A program made the translations under genes and the position numbers. The notes beneath the pieces are model-generated. The model was not told the DNA's origin and searched no databases. It saw nothing but the letters and a program-made list of their open reading frames with translations. 64,000 nucleotides of DNA from contig NMRA01000030.1 in NCBI GenBank assembly GCA_002633005.1, forward strand, positions 368,019 to 432,018. Reading direction: 5' to 3'. Every line of letters starts with the position of its first letter. Position 1 is the first letter of the stretch. Below are positions 43,401-46,917 of this stretch, one piece after another. Source of the stretch: Phoronis australis. Lineage: Eukaryota > Phoronida > Phoronidae.

Positions 43401-44672
43401 TTAACTTTTCTCATGAATGACATAGTAATGACTTATCTTTTTGGTGTGTTTTTAAAACTGCAGTTCTCACTATTTAGCTTCCAAAAGACAAAAAAAAAAT
43501 AAAGTAAGCTCATAAAGTTGGTCGCGTGGTATTCCTTACCATGGGACTCAGAGAGTCGGTTTCCATTACCATCAGTGACTCAAGAAAATCCTTCAAAGTT
43601 TTTTGCTTTTCCAACCCTAAAATTGTGAATTAAAAATGTTACATGTACGCATTGCCTGTGACGTGGAGTGCGTGCTCATTCAGCATTAACTCAGGATGGG
43701 AATCAGTGTTGTAATGTTTTTAAACCCTGAAGTACCAGTACTTCCATTCAGAATTCAAAAATGGTGGCTAAACAGCTGCAAAATTACCCTTCGTACTGGA
43801 CAAAGGAGAGATTAGTATAATTTAATATCTCTTTTTTCAGTCAAAAGAGGCAGACAGTTTGATTAAAATGATCAAGAGTGATTCAAATAAGGTAAGCATT
43901 TTGTAACTTTTTCACCTTGATTACAAGATTTTGTTTTATAATCAGTCAACAGCAGGCTTGTTTTGGCAGGGATTGAAACTAGTTCTTGAACTGAGAAGTT
44001 GAAATGTTGCTCATGTTTGTTCAGGAGTTCATGTTGGGATTAAAGTGGGTACAGTACTTATCGTGGCATGATTAAAGTGGGTACAGTACTTATCATGGTA
44101 TGATTAAAGTGGGTACAGTACTTATCACTGTGAACTTCTGACTTTTTAGTTGTAAAACAGTTATATCATACTGTCAGCTTAAAAGTGATTATTTGTACGC
44201 GAAAATGCAGCTTGAATGTGTCCTACAGGAATCAGCTTGAGTGTGTCCTACAGGAATCAGCGTGAATGTGTCCTAGAGGAATCAGCTTGAATTTGTGCTT
44301 GAGGAATCAGGTTGAATGTGTCCTTGAGGAATCAGCTTGAATGTGTCCTTGAGGAATCTGATTTTTGTTTCATTTCACTAAATGCAGGACTGAAAAGAAA
44401 ATAGTATATTGTTTGTTCTGTCATACCATTTCATGTAAGTATTTGTTTTGTGATATTGTTTACTCCGTCATACCATTTTATATTTTTTAATTTTGTTGTA
44501 GATCAATGCCTACTTATTGATTGGCAAGCTTAAGTCTGCGTACCTGGTCGCTGTACAATTGGGCAGTGTTGAAGATGTCCAGAGGATTGCTAGTGCCGCC
44601 TCTAGGGCTGGTCAAACATCAGTGAAAAACATCTGCGACAAATGGCTGCAACAGAAAGCCTCTAAATCTTGA
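364..44672 (+). CDS. ZFYVE26: ZFYVE26 / spastizin (5'-truncated by window), 36 recognised exons
   Basis: Spastizin binds PI3P through a FYVE finger and, with spatacsin (SPG11) and AP-5, acts in endolysosomal sorting, autophagic lysosome reformation and cytokinesis (known for the family). Seen here: 36 exons bounded by AG/GT, with reading phases agreeing at every junction except across the gap, giving about 2,637 codons. The human protein is 2,539 residues in all, so this orthologue is larger. Order: long N-terminal part, DUF547-like region (about residues 880-1107 of this fragment), FYVE finger (about 1872-1932; WIPD, RRHHCRRCG, RVVC), then the C-terminal alpha-solenoid with family landmarks such as VFIEG-like DIFIEGLL, FMKDYLRAAMTCI, TRFLH, LFGNNKMK and DGFGLAFRV. 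The stop is TGA at 44670-44672. The first exons lie before position 1. Phase 1 at 9856 does not fit phase 2 at 11862, so an exon is probably missing in the N gap. A sulfotransferase gene sits antisense in the intron 28890-34952. Unlisted introns show only repeats or nothing recognisable. Confidence 0.95.
2502..2650. mobile_element. 149-bp foldback (MITE-like) element
   Basis: Ends are inverted: left GGGCCCAGTTGCGTAAAAGTT, right (reverse complement) GGGCTGGGTTGCATAAAACTT. The interior (gttgaacaatgctcctgacg...) is shared with the element at 39906-40062. No clear target duplication. Confidence 0.6.
2818..2901 (+). CDS. ZFYVE26: ZFYVE26 exon 2 in window
   Basis: Acceptor ccgccag, donor GTAGGT; phase 1 in and phase 1 out. 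It encodes a short acidic and serine-rich linker (VLILDDDSDSPCSS). Confidence 0.8.
4412..4662 (+). CDS. ZFYVE26: ZFYVE26 exon 3 in window
   Basis: Acceptor atttcag, donor GTGCTT; phase 1 in, phase 0 out. A Lys/Arg-rich segment (SKRKKKRRSRSATRHRR), possibly a nuclear-localisation-like basic cluster, is followed by helical SRMLASHESLLSMCLKRRN. Confidence 0.85.
5222..5482 (+). CDS. ZFYVE26: ZFYVE26 exon 4 in window
   Basis: Acceptor ttgtacag, donor GTAAGT; phase 0 at both ends, 87 codons. Starts MFHMKGVPEAAEVSFSEAF and contains an Ala/Gly-rich hydrophobic stretch (SLAAVGIATMGVMSIVEGV). Confidence 0.85.
6230..7270 (-). repeat. about 400-bp tandem repeat family A with CTCF-core-like sites (intronic)
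   Basis: About two and a half diverged units. Recurrent phrases: ttttcatgaaatttgg, ctagtggccattttta, ggatcattatgaaaattgg. The minus strand matches the array at 59095-60510. CTCF-like cores: CCACTAGGTGG at 6765-6755 and CCACTAGGGGGCGT at 7156-7143, both minus strand. Confidence 0.7.
7595..7675. repeat. imperfect (TG)n microsatellite
   Basis: GT dinucleotide tract interrupted by A, C and T, in the intron before the exon at 7751. Confidence 0.9.
7751..7895 (+). CDS. ZFYVE26: ZFYVE26 exon 5 in window
   Basis: Acceptor tttgtag, donor GTTAGT; phase 0 in, phase 1 out. Encodes VSVLPAFADHIHPKNVPAMV and a Cys/Trp-containing helix ending VKKKLAS. Confidence 0.8.
8159..8419 (+). CDS. ZFYVE26: ZFYVE26 exon 6 in window
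   Basis: The acceptor aatttcag at 8151-8158 was preferred to the upstream gactag because only it gives the required phase 1. Donor GTACAG. Encodes AALQPKEQMSKKLSKGEDSV and a following helical region. Confidence 0.75.
9204..9378 (+). CDS. ZFYVE26: ZFYVE26 exon 7 in window
   Basis: Acceptor cattacag, donor GTGAGA; phase 1 in, phase 2 out. Encodes LKNAICERDKFTEST through GGLLIDHYR. Confidence 0.8.
9750..9856 (+). CDS. ZFYVE26: ZFYVE26 exon 8 in window (last before the gap)
   Basis: Acceptor ctgttacag, donor GTGAGT; phase 2 in, phase 1 out. Encodes SCKSLESGNVNFLASLYEHV and KGLAVMKAECEG. Its phase does not match the next recognised exon at 11862, so at least one exon lies between. Confidence 0.85.
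9995..10335. repeat. 31-bp minisatellite running into the gap
   Basis: Unit gagtgttacaactgacagtg plus tatgaagtatt, about 11 copies before the Ns begin. The true array length is unknown. Confidence 0.9.
10336..11155. other. assembly gap, 820 N
   Basis: Unsequenced. It lies between two different minisatellites, so the gap spans their junction. Reading phase predicts a ZFYVE26 exon of length 3n+1 inside. Confidence 1.
11156..11270. repeat. 23-bp minisatellite, each unit a back-to-back splice acceptor/donor
   Basis: Five visible units at 11156, 11179, 11202, 11225 and 11248 of tgacctttctccactcag followed by GTATG. Four units contain pyrimidine tract-CAG|GTATGT; the fifth has CAG|ATATGA. Confidence 0.9.
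11862..11971 (+). CDS. ZFYVE26: ZFYVE26 exon after the gap
   Basis: Acceptor gtttctag, donor GTAACA; needs phase 2 in, phase 1 out. Encodes LESMANKLNVNLTHIIVKSC and a Pro/Thr-rich tail. Confidence 0.8.
12165..12575. repeat. 30-bp minisatellite, about 13 copies
   Basis: Unit ataagaccaccttggctatg plus actccctgag. Period divisible by three gives spurious open frames on both strands. Confidence 0.9.
13105..13227 (+). CDS. ZFYVE26: ZFYVE26 exon
   Basis: Acceptor atttcacag, donor GTTAGT; phase 1 in and out. Encodes KGVLHHGKLVLNEPSRVV and FVARELLTRMLQLMK. Confidence 0.85.
13698..14020. repeat. 46-bp minisatellite, 7 copies
   Basis: Unit gggcagaattgctgtagaca plus about 26 more bases ending gctgtgttgt. 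323 bases is seven units. Confidence 0.9.
14422..14651 (+). CDS. ZFYVE26: ZFYVE26 exon: start of DUF547-like region
   Basis: Acceptor attctag, donor GTTAGT; phase 1 in, phase 0 out. Encodes ATKEDLICFYSNSLNLMYIH, which has the spacing of the DUF547 motif (FW-x-N-x-x-N plus a following His). Confidence 0.85.
15837..15979 (+). CDS. ZFYVE26: ZFYVE26 exon: DUF547-like region, middle
   Basis: Acceptor acaacag, donor GTTTGT; phase 0 in, phase 2 out. Joins in frame directly to the exon ending at 14651. Ends MAYKIGQLGVV, comparable to the 'YNIGG' segment of DUF547. The first residues could differ if an upstream mini-exon is used. Confidence 0.75.
16531..16717 (+). CDS. ZFYVE26: ZFYVE26 exon: DUF547-like region, core
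   Basis: Acceptor cccgcag, donor GTAAGT; phase 2 in, phase 0 out. Encodes LFELHYLITRAGLPSPT and the core EPRLLFAISQGCLSSPPVQV. In bacterial and plant DUF547 this core is typically F-A-L-x-C-G-A-x-S-C-P-P-L-R-V. Both usual Cys positions are changed here (Gln and Ser). Confidence 0.9.
17359..17451 (+). CDS. ZFYVE26: ZFYVE26 exon: DUF547-like region
   Basis: Acceptor tgctgtag, donor GTAAGT; phase 0 at both ends. Encodes VLMPELLETQLNAARVDYLN, matching the 'y-pe-l-eeqL-eAar-yLn' helix of DUF547. Confidence 0.9.
17541..17815 (+). mobile_element. tRNA-derived SINE
   Basis: The head has pol III boxes: A box TAGTGGTTAAGG at 17552-17563 and B box GGTTCAAGTCC at 17600-17610. The flanking stem does not pair, so it is not a functional tRNA. 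The body contains gatggcc and cgaccgaaacgttg. The 3' border is uncertain. Confidence 0.7.
17950..18118 (+). CDS. ZFYVE26: ZFYVE26 exon: end of DUF547-like region
   Basis: Acceptor atttcag, donor GTAAGA; phase 0 in, phase 1 out. Starts VTFPELLLWHENDF, matching the DUF547 end (V-x-L-S-K-L-F-x-W-Y-x-x-D-F). Confidence 0.9.
18297..18566. repeat. 23-bp minisatellite, about 12 copies
   Basis: Unit ataccagcacagccatcaga plus cat, intronic. It leaves two overlapping spurious frames rich in His/Gln/Thr. Confidence 0.9.
18858..20044 (+). CDS. ZFYVE26: ZFYVE26 large exon (1,187 nt)
   Basis: Acceptor catttcag, donor GTGAGT; phase 1 in, phase 0 out. It begins KSNSDSVYHVKFEAFCDDFV, passes a serine-rich and acidic stretch, and ends in helical repeats (LRTSVQECVDVLQVYQR). 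This is the largest coding exon in the window. Confidence 0.9.
20677..20919 (+). CDS. ZFYVE26: ZFYVE26 exon
   Basis: Acceptor attgcag, donor GTACAC; phase 0 at both ends. Encodes ITDCAKNLQSKSSM through YDVARKWSDLHNLHIELKQ, a helical-repeat stretch. Confidence 0.9.
21944..22056 (+). CDS. ZFYVE26: ZFYVE26 exon
   Basis: Acceptor cttttcag, donor GTAAGC; phase 0 in, phase 2 out. Encodes KVEEESMLYLLSLEPADTNK and VLERIMATDIDLCF. Confidence 0.9.
22599..22740 (+). CDS. ZFYVE26: ZFYVE26 exon
   Basis: Acceptor tgtttcag, donor GTATGT; phase 2 in, phase 0 out. Encodes VCHNLLSKLTYQHASILFVA and EELHLKCMGAK. A long CTG repeat starts only about 17 bases beyond the donor. Confidence 0.9.
22757..23005 (+). 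repeat. CTG/GCT trinucleotide repeat (about 250 bp, interrupted)
   Basis: Interrupted (CTG)n with CTC and GTT variants, beginning about 17 bases after the splice donor at 22741. Confidence 0.95.
23573..23825 (+). CDS. ZFYVE26: ZFYVE26 exon
   Basis: Acceptor tttgcag, donor GTTTGG (weak); phase 0 in, phase 1 out. Encodes ALLCIPSAARTDYEHLISSP and LLEQLIMNMKIEWAGKAF, a well-conserved spastizin segment before the FYVE finger. Confidence 0.9.
24874..25063. repeat. 93-bp tandem duplication ending at a splice acceptor
   Basis: Copies at 24874-24966 and 24967-25059 share ggccaaactatgctgatctc, and the real acceptor atttgcag occupies the place where a third copy would start. Confidence 0.9.
25064..25171 (+). 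CDS. ZFYVE26: ZFYVE26 exon
   Basis: Acceptor atttgcag, donor GTAAGC; phase 1 in and out. Encodes a Ser/Thr/basic linker (SPKERVNSSRQSNLTSPF). The intron just upstream ends in a 93-base tandem duplication. Confidence 0.85.
25443..25621 (+). CDS. ZFYVE26: ZFYVE26 exon: FYVE finger, first half
   Basis: Acceptor tgtgtag, donor GTGAGT; phase 1 in, phase 0 out. Encodes the linker and then the FYVE N-terminal signature WIPD followed by CMIC, the first zinc ligand pair. Confidence 0.95.
25875..26005 (+). CDS. ZFYVE26: ZFYVE26 exon: FYVE finger, second half
   Basis: Acceptor gtgcacag, donor GTACAG; phase 0 in, phase 2 out. Encodes FNRRHHCRRCGRVVCSACS, the R(R/K)HHCRxCG signature that binds PI3P, and the last ligand pair CNDC. 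All eight zinc ligands are present. Confidence 0.97.
26025..26205. repeat. 41-bp minisatellite, about 4 copies
   Basis: Unit cacactctcaaattatggca plus aactggacacacttttggcag, directly after the FYVE exon donor. Confidence 0.85.
26356..26482. repeat. 48-bp tandem repeat, 2.5 copies
   Basis: Unit includes cttgaatgagttgccatg and acctgatccatgaacagaac. Confidence 0.85.
26799..27024 (+). CDS. ZFYVE26: ZFYVE26 exon
   Basis: Acceptor tatgcag, donor GTAAGC; phase 2 in, phase 0 out. A Ser/Arg-rich linker (SSPYRRRTSSRLPILTTE), then WKLSLDETYNAALKEEFYFE, matching the conserved 'WRLSLDE...EFYYEQ' of vertebrate spastizin. Confidence 0.95.
28058..28209 (+). CDS. ZFYVE26: ZFYVE26 exon
   Basis: Acceptor tgttccag, donor GTAGGT; phase 0 in, phase 2 out. 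Encodes SPSISLCLSLLELHSNQAEC and LILCDDLSKQLGTSS, matching the vertebrate 'PSASLCIAILNLH' segment. Confidence 0.95.
28713..28889 (+). CDS. ZFYVE26: ZFYVE26 exon
   Basis: Acceptor atttccag, donor GTGAGT; phase 2 in and out. Encodes MMKYLLFNAKVKFLKSGFAQ and SRVDILKLLLSANCKIVPSI, matching the vertebrate 'MKQLLFSAKMMFVKAG' segment. The intron that follows holds the antisense sulfotransferase. Confidence 0.95.
29160..29350. repeat. degenerate repeat of about 60 bp, 3 copies
   Basis: Recurrent ccattataccaagcctttaa and cccagtcatagattatg in the sulfotransferase-bearing intron. Confidence 0.7.
29568..29672. repeat. 15-bp minisatellite, 7 copies
   Basis: Unit tgtggtcatatgtgt, intronic. Confidence 0.9.
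30538..32190 (-). pseudogene. cytosolic sulfotransferase-like gene with an in-frame TGA, nested in a ZFYVE26 intron
   Basis: Family role: transfer of sulfate from PAPS to hydroxyl or amine acceptors. Two minus-strand exons: 32190-31996 (65 codons, donor GTGAGC) and 31443-30538 (acceptor ttttttcag; stop at 30538-30540), phase 0 between them, about 366 codons. That is longer than the usual 290-300, mainly from an N-terminal extension. Motifs: PAPS 5'-phosphosulfate loop GFAKCGTHW (usual YPKSGTTW), catalytic His in NTHLHW, 3'-phosphate motif VVRNPKD, and C-terminal REGKSGVWKK (RKGxxGxWK). Oddity: codon 100 (31341-31339) is TGA just before DTEILLVGFAK, where homologues usually have Arg; CGA to TGA would be one CpG transition. 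It may be a young pseudogene, a segregating null allele or a sequencing error, since every other part is intact. A possible minus-strand AATAAA lies at 30053-30048. Acceptor specificity cannot be read. Confidence 0.85.
32181..32709. mobile_element. about 530-bp element with terminal inverted repeats at the sulfotransferase start
   Basis: Left end GCTTTCCCATTAGAGGCGAA; right end, reverse-complemented, GCTTTCCCATTAGGGGAACT. The interior repeats gaagtttcggtga in both orientations. No transposase frame. The left end overlaps the first three sulfotransferase codons. Confidence 0.55.
33125..33415. repeat. 41-bp minisatellite, 7 copies
   Basis: Unit gtgtagagtaaaatgacagt plus catagctactcaaaccttcca, nearly perfect, with one GACA insertion. 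Confidence 0.95.
33698..33806. repeat. 56-bp direct duplication
   Basis: Two copies of tacctagtaccaaaagtttt with the following ttataaccagcagtggcttc, essentially identical. Confidence 0.9.
34180..34880 (+). pseudogene. degraded Tc1/mariner-like transposase remnant
   Basis: Scattered frames recall Tc1 motifs: FQQDAHSV (family QQDNARPH), a W-x-F-x-G-N-M-V-R-E stretch near 34672-34710, and TGGHIAGFT near 34829-34856 (family GGHTRY). Many stops and frame changes; no ends identified. Confidence 0.4.
34953..35118 (+). CDS. ZFYVE26: ZFYVE26 exon
   Basis: Acceptor tcgtttag, donor GTAAGA; phase 2 in, phase 0 out. Encodes SVAMEISTKSGLDPSGVWAA and GDYTGAREKFARCLK, matching the vertebrate 'EVSTKTGLDTTGAWHAWG...AREKFSRCLK'. 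Confidence 0.97.
35238..35292. repeat. 12-bp tandem repeat, 5 copies
   Basis: Unit cagttaccacgt. Confidence 0.9.
36028..36183 (+). CDS. ZFYVE26: ZFYVE26 exon
   Basis: Acceptor ctttgcag, donor GTAAGT; phase 0 at both ends, 52 codons. Encodes APVDRNVSQSVSKLLSDIVS, a helical region. Confidence 0.93.
36742..36888 (+). CDS. ZFYVE26: ZFYVE26 exon
   Basis: Acceptor cttttag, donor GTACTT; phase 0 at both ends. Encodes ECVHYLKTYGNYLAMVNFYR and GYWMKAAQYILDK, matching vertebrate 'ECLFYLHNYSTNLAIISFY'. Confidence 0.96.
37543..37740 (+). CDS. ZFYVE26: ZFYVE26 exon
   Basis: Acceptor tttttgtag, donor GTACAT; phase 0 at both ends, 66 codons. Encodes PDIFIEGLLIPSLQTSELGT and HVLYEFQLFMK, matching vertebrate 'PEVFIEGIFQPS...ILYELQQFMKD'. 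Confidence 0.97.
37880..38040. repeat. degenerate repeat of about 38 bp
   Basis: Recurrent gtaacactcactccctctgg and gatgatcatttga. Confidence 0.8.
38515..38850. mobile_element. 336-bp foldback (MITE-like) element
   Basis: Terminal inverted repeats of about 48 bp: left TGCATGAAACAGTCCTAAGT, right (reverse complement) TGCATGAAACAGTCCCAAAT, both continuing GGGACTCGAC. No coding capacity. It ends 85 bases before the exon at 38936. Confidence 0.7.
38936..39156 (+). CDS. ZFYVE26: ZFYVE26 exon
   Basis: Acceptor tgtttacag, donor GTCAGT; phase 0 in, phase 2 out. Encodes DYLRAAMTCITHFYLSGADT and LAKKHLDTYLEFHKH, matching vertebrate 'DQVRAAMTCIRFF'. Confidence 0.97.
39590..40100. mobile_element. outer inverted-repeat element with a second element nested in it
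   Basis: Left GGGGTCTGTTTCTTGAAATT; right (reverse complement) GGGAGTCTGTTTCAAAAAAG; both continue with GACTTAA. Contains a 42-bp tandem repeat at 39698-39826 and the element at 39906-40062. Confidence 0.5.
39906..40062. mobile_element. 157-bp foldback element nested in the outer element
   Basis: Left aggctccctttcatgaaatg; right (reverse complement) gggctccatttcatgaagcc. The interior tgacgtcatgccaacaatcg matches the 2502-2650 element. Confidence 0.6.
40163..40228. repeat. 20-bp tandem repeat, 3 copies
   Basis: Unit aatgggtgtggtctgatgca. Confidence 0.9.
40748..40946 (+). CDS. ZFYVE26: ZFYVE26 exon
   Basis: Acceptor atttttcag, donor GTACTT; phase 2 in, phase 0 out. Encodes NLQTDVTRFLHMYQAN, a Gly-rich loop, and LCTLFGNNKMKAETAS, matching vertebrate 'LQMEVTRFLHR...LPTLFGNNHMKMDVA'. 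Confidence 0.97.
41398..41488. repeat. 12-bp repeat, about 7 copies
   Basis: Unit gttcatgtttgt with small variants. Confidence 0.9.
41612..41671 (+). CDS. ZFYVE26: ZFYVE26 exon (20 codons)
   Basis: Acceptor ctttttcag, donor GTGAGC; phase 0 at both ends. Encodes IMLSGNNINDGFGLAFRVIQ, matching vertebrate 'VMLGGKNVEDGFGIAFRVLQ' almost throughout. Confidence 0.97.
42110..42330. repeat. about 19-bp degenerate minisatellite
   Basis: Unit agtgttcatgtgaaggctc, about ten copies, 60 bases before the exon at 42390. Confidence 0.85.
42390..42572 (+). CDS. ZFYVE26: ZFYVE26 exon
   Basis: Acceptor tgttctcag, donor GTACTT; phase 0 at both ends, 61 codons. Encodes EFRLNSSLVYTQTARQLSRQ and YIKQLLGCIRDSGLSD, matching vertebrate 'DFQLDAAMTYCRAARQLVEKEKYSEIQQLLKCV'. 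Confidence 0.97.
43841..43891 (+). CDS. ZFYVE26: ZFYVE26 exon (17 codons)
   Basis: Acceptor ttttttcag, donor GTAAGC; phase 0 at both ends. Encodes SKEADSLIKMIKSDSNK, matching vertebrate 'PQELEGLIQAIHNDDNK'. Confidence 0.93.
44030..44360. repeat. two adjacent minisatellites (about 33 bp and about 25 bp units)
   Basis: 44030-44125 repeats gtgggtacagtacttatc; 44210-44360 repeats gaatgtgtcctacaggaatc. Confidence 0.85.
44502..44672 (+). CDS. ZFYVE26: ZFYVE26 terminal coding exon
   Basis: Acceptor tttgttgtag; phase 0 in; stop TGA at 44670-44672. Encodes INAYLLIGKLKSAYLVAVQL and ends KNICDKWLQQKASKS, matching vertebrate 'VRAYLICCKLRSAYLIAV...VQDICAQWL'. Confidence 0.97.
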   Translation: MNAYLLIGKLKSAYLVAVQLGSVEDVQRIASAASRAGQTSVKNICDKWLQQKASKS

Positions 44673-46360
44673 TAATGCTTTTATAGCAGACATTAGAGTC
44701 AAACAAAAGGAGATAATTTCAAAATACGGAAGCTTTGTTATCATGATGCTGAATGACGGCATGAGAAATGAATGGCAACGAAGAGAGCTGGACAGTTTTG
44801 GTTATAGGGGGTGACAGGGTAGACCTAAGAATGGAGCAGCAACTTGATTGTGGGGTTTTGAATGCAGATGATGTGAATAATGACTGCCAATAGATGGAGC
44901 CAGAAGGTTAACTATGAGCCCAATCATTGACAAGTCCTTAATAATGACTTACCTCTGAGGTCTGTGTATTAAAATGTGACTTACAATTTCTAAAGTCACA
45001 AATTTGGTCTTACACGCCACTCAGCTATTTCTTTTGGGCTAAGTTCAAAGTCTGAGAATATTTACGTATCTGTTGTTTCAAGGCTGTGATGCACTAATAA
45101 TTACTCGTCAGCACTTGGGAAGTGGGAGCACGCGAACAAATTTGTCTTAAGTCTTAAATAAGTCAATTTCTTGACACGGAGCCTAATGAGATTTGATGGA
45201 CATGTCTGAGGTAGTAATACTCAGATACTGAGGTGCTATTCATGGCTATTCATTGGCAATATTAAAGAGACAGTTTATTGGTCTATTTTTATCTATGTGC
45301 CTCTAAGTCTTTCATCCACCTTAGTTTTACTTAATATGCAACCTTACAATGTACATTTTGTCTGTCTATGTACAATTAGAAATATTTTTTGAACGGTTTA
45401 AGTCAACAGCTTACTGTTTTTATGAGCTTTCTCGTGGCTGAGAATGTCTGCATTGTATGATCAAGGTACAAGTAGTCCTGTTGGTAGACAAGCCGAAATG
45501 GGCAGCCAGTAAGTTTAATGTGGTGAGAAGTTTGGGGATTTTTTTGAGAAAATAATGAAATTTAATTTCACTTGTCCCTCGGTTTTCTGTTCCACGTGGA
45601 GAGACTGTATTATACCGATTACAAAATAACAGCAAATGATGATTAACAGGACAAAAATATATCTGTGAGCAATGACTATTCTGGTATTGCAAGTATGTCA
45701 CTCCTACGTCACAAACAGGTTTGTCAGTCATTGCTATTTTGTACAACTTATACTTTTGTTGACTTGCTCCATAGTTAGATGGCTCTTTATCTGTATTAAC
45801 GCACAATGAAATTAAGCAAGTCATAAATTTGTTCAAATCTTTTTGAAAAATCTACAGTGAATTATTTGACACCTACAGAGAGTAGGAGGTTGGCATTGGG
45901 TTTCTTCAGCATGCCACATTTTGCTAGAGACAAAATGGCAGAAGAGGACACCTTGTACTAACAGTAACTGTTTATAATCATAAGTCCAAAACTTGATTCA
46001 TGATGAATGAATACATTTTGTTGCTGAATCGCAATTGTTCATTTTTCATCAATATTGTGAGTAAGTCATCTGAGAGTAGCATGTGTTGTATAATACCTCT
46101 TATTTCATGGAGTTTCTCATGCACATTGATTTTATGTATGAAATGAGTTGAAGTTTAGTTGAATTTGTTCTTTAAATTGAAAGTGACTTGTGCAAATGCA
46201 CCCAACCCACTCATGAACTTACAAGATAATGCAGAGCAATGCTCATAACAATTTACAGAGGAATAACTATAATTCGGCCAGCAATGGTATAATAGCTTAA
46301 TTAACTGCATTAATTACAACTATGTACACTGACAATAAAAGGTGTAGTTAACTTTACTGT
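44673..46360 (+). other. ZFYVE26: ZFYVE26 3' UTR and intergenic space
   Basis: Non-coding sequence after the stop codon. The first canonical AATAAA with suitable context is at 46334-46339, about 1.66 kb downstream, so the 3' UTR probably runs to about 46,360. The open frame on the minus strand at 45420-45836 looks like chance: no domain, no coding-like composition. Confidence 0.5.
46334..46339 (+). terminator. ZFYVE26: candidate ZFYVE26 poly(A) signal
   Basis: Canonical AATAAA followed within 30 bases by a GT-rich stretch (ggtgtagtt). Assigned by position only; usage is not shown by the sequence. Confidence 0.5.
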
Positions 46361-46614
46361 GCGTGGACTATTGTGTTCACACTGTGTTGAACAGTGGTGG
46401 GCAGTCGTGACACTGTCAGAAGCCATTACAGAATTTTGGAAATCTTTGCCATAAGGAAATGGGCACCATTCACTAGTTCTAAGTACATGGGGAGTGGCAA
46501 TAACAGCAACTGTAGGAAGAGCAAGGACTGGCTGTGTGCCACTTTAATGAACTAGATGTTTGGAGGTTTGACTCTAGCAATATTGTCATTTCCTCCTGAT
46601 GTATTCTGTTCTCA

Positions 46615-46620
46615 TTTAAT
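46615..46620 (-). terminator. candidate poly(A) signal for the FTP/TSP1 gene
   Basis: Minus-strand ATTAAA about 300 bases past the stop codon. It is a common variant signal; no canonical AATAAA was seen nearer. Weak. Confidence 0.3.
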
Positions 46621-46917
46621 GTGTTTACATGGAATATTATGCTCTTTCGTTCACTAAATGGTGGATTTGTTTCTTGATCAAATTAGTACAAGTTTTCTTT
46701 TTTGTAGTCTTAGTAATAGGACAATGGGTAAGTAGATTATTTACTGTGAAACTTGTGTAAACTGAATTATACAAACCAATTTGAACTGTACCCGTTTCGT
46801 GTGATTTCAAACAAATTGATTACTTGCTTGAGTAGTGGCTTAGTCAGGACAACATTGGCTTTATGATCATATTTCAATTCAAGAGTCATTAAATATGAAT
46901 ATTGCTTGATGGTTCCT

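Noticed and set aside
44930-45190. Another foldback element in the 3' UTR
   Set aside because: The inverted ends align only weakly (gagcccaatc... / ggctccgtgtc...).
45420-45836. 138-codon minus-strand frame
   Set aside because: Lies in the ZFYVE26 3' UTR; no domain or coding character.
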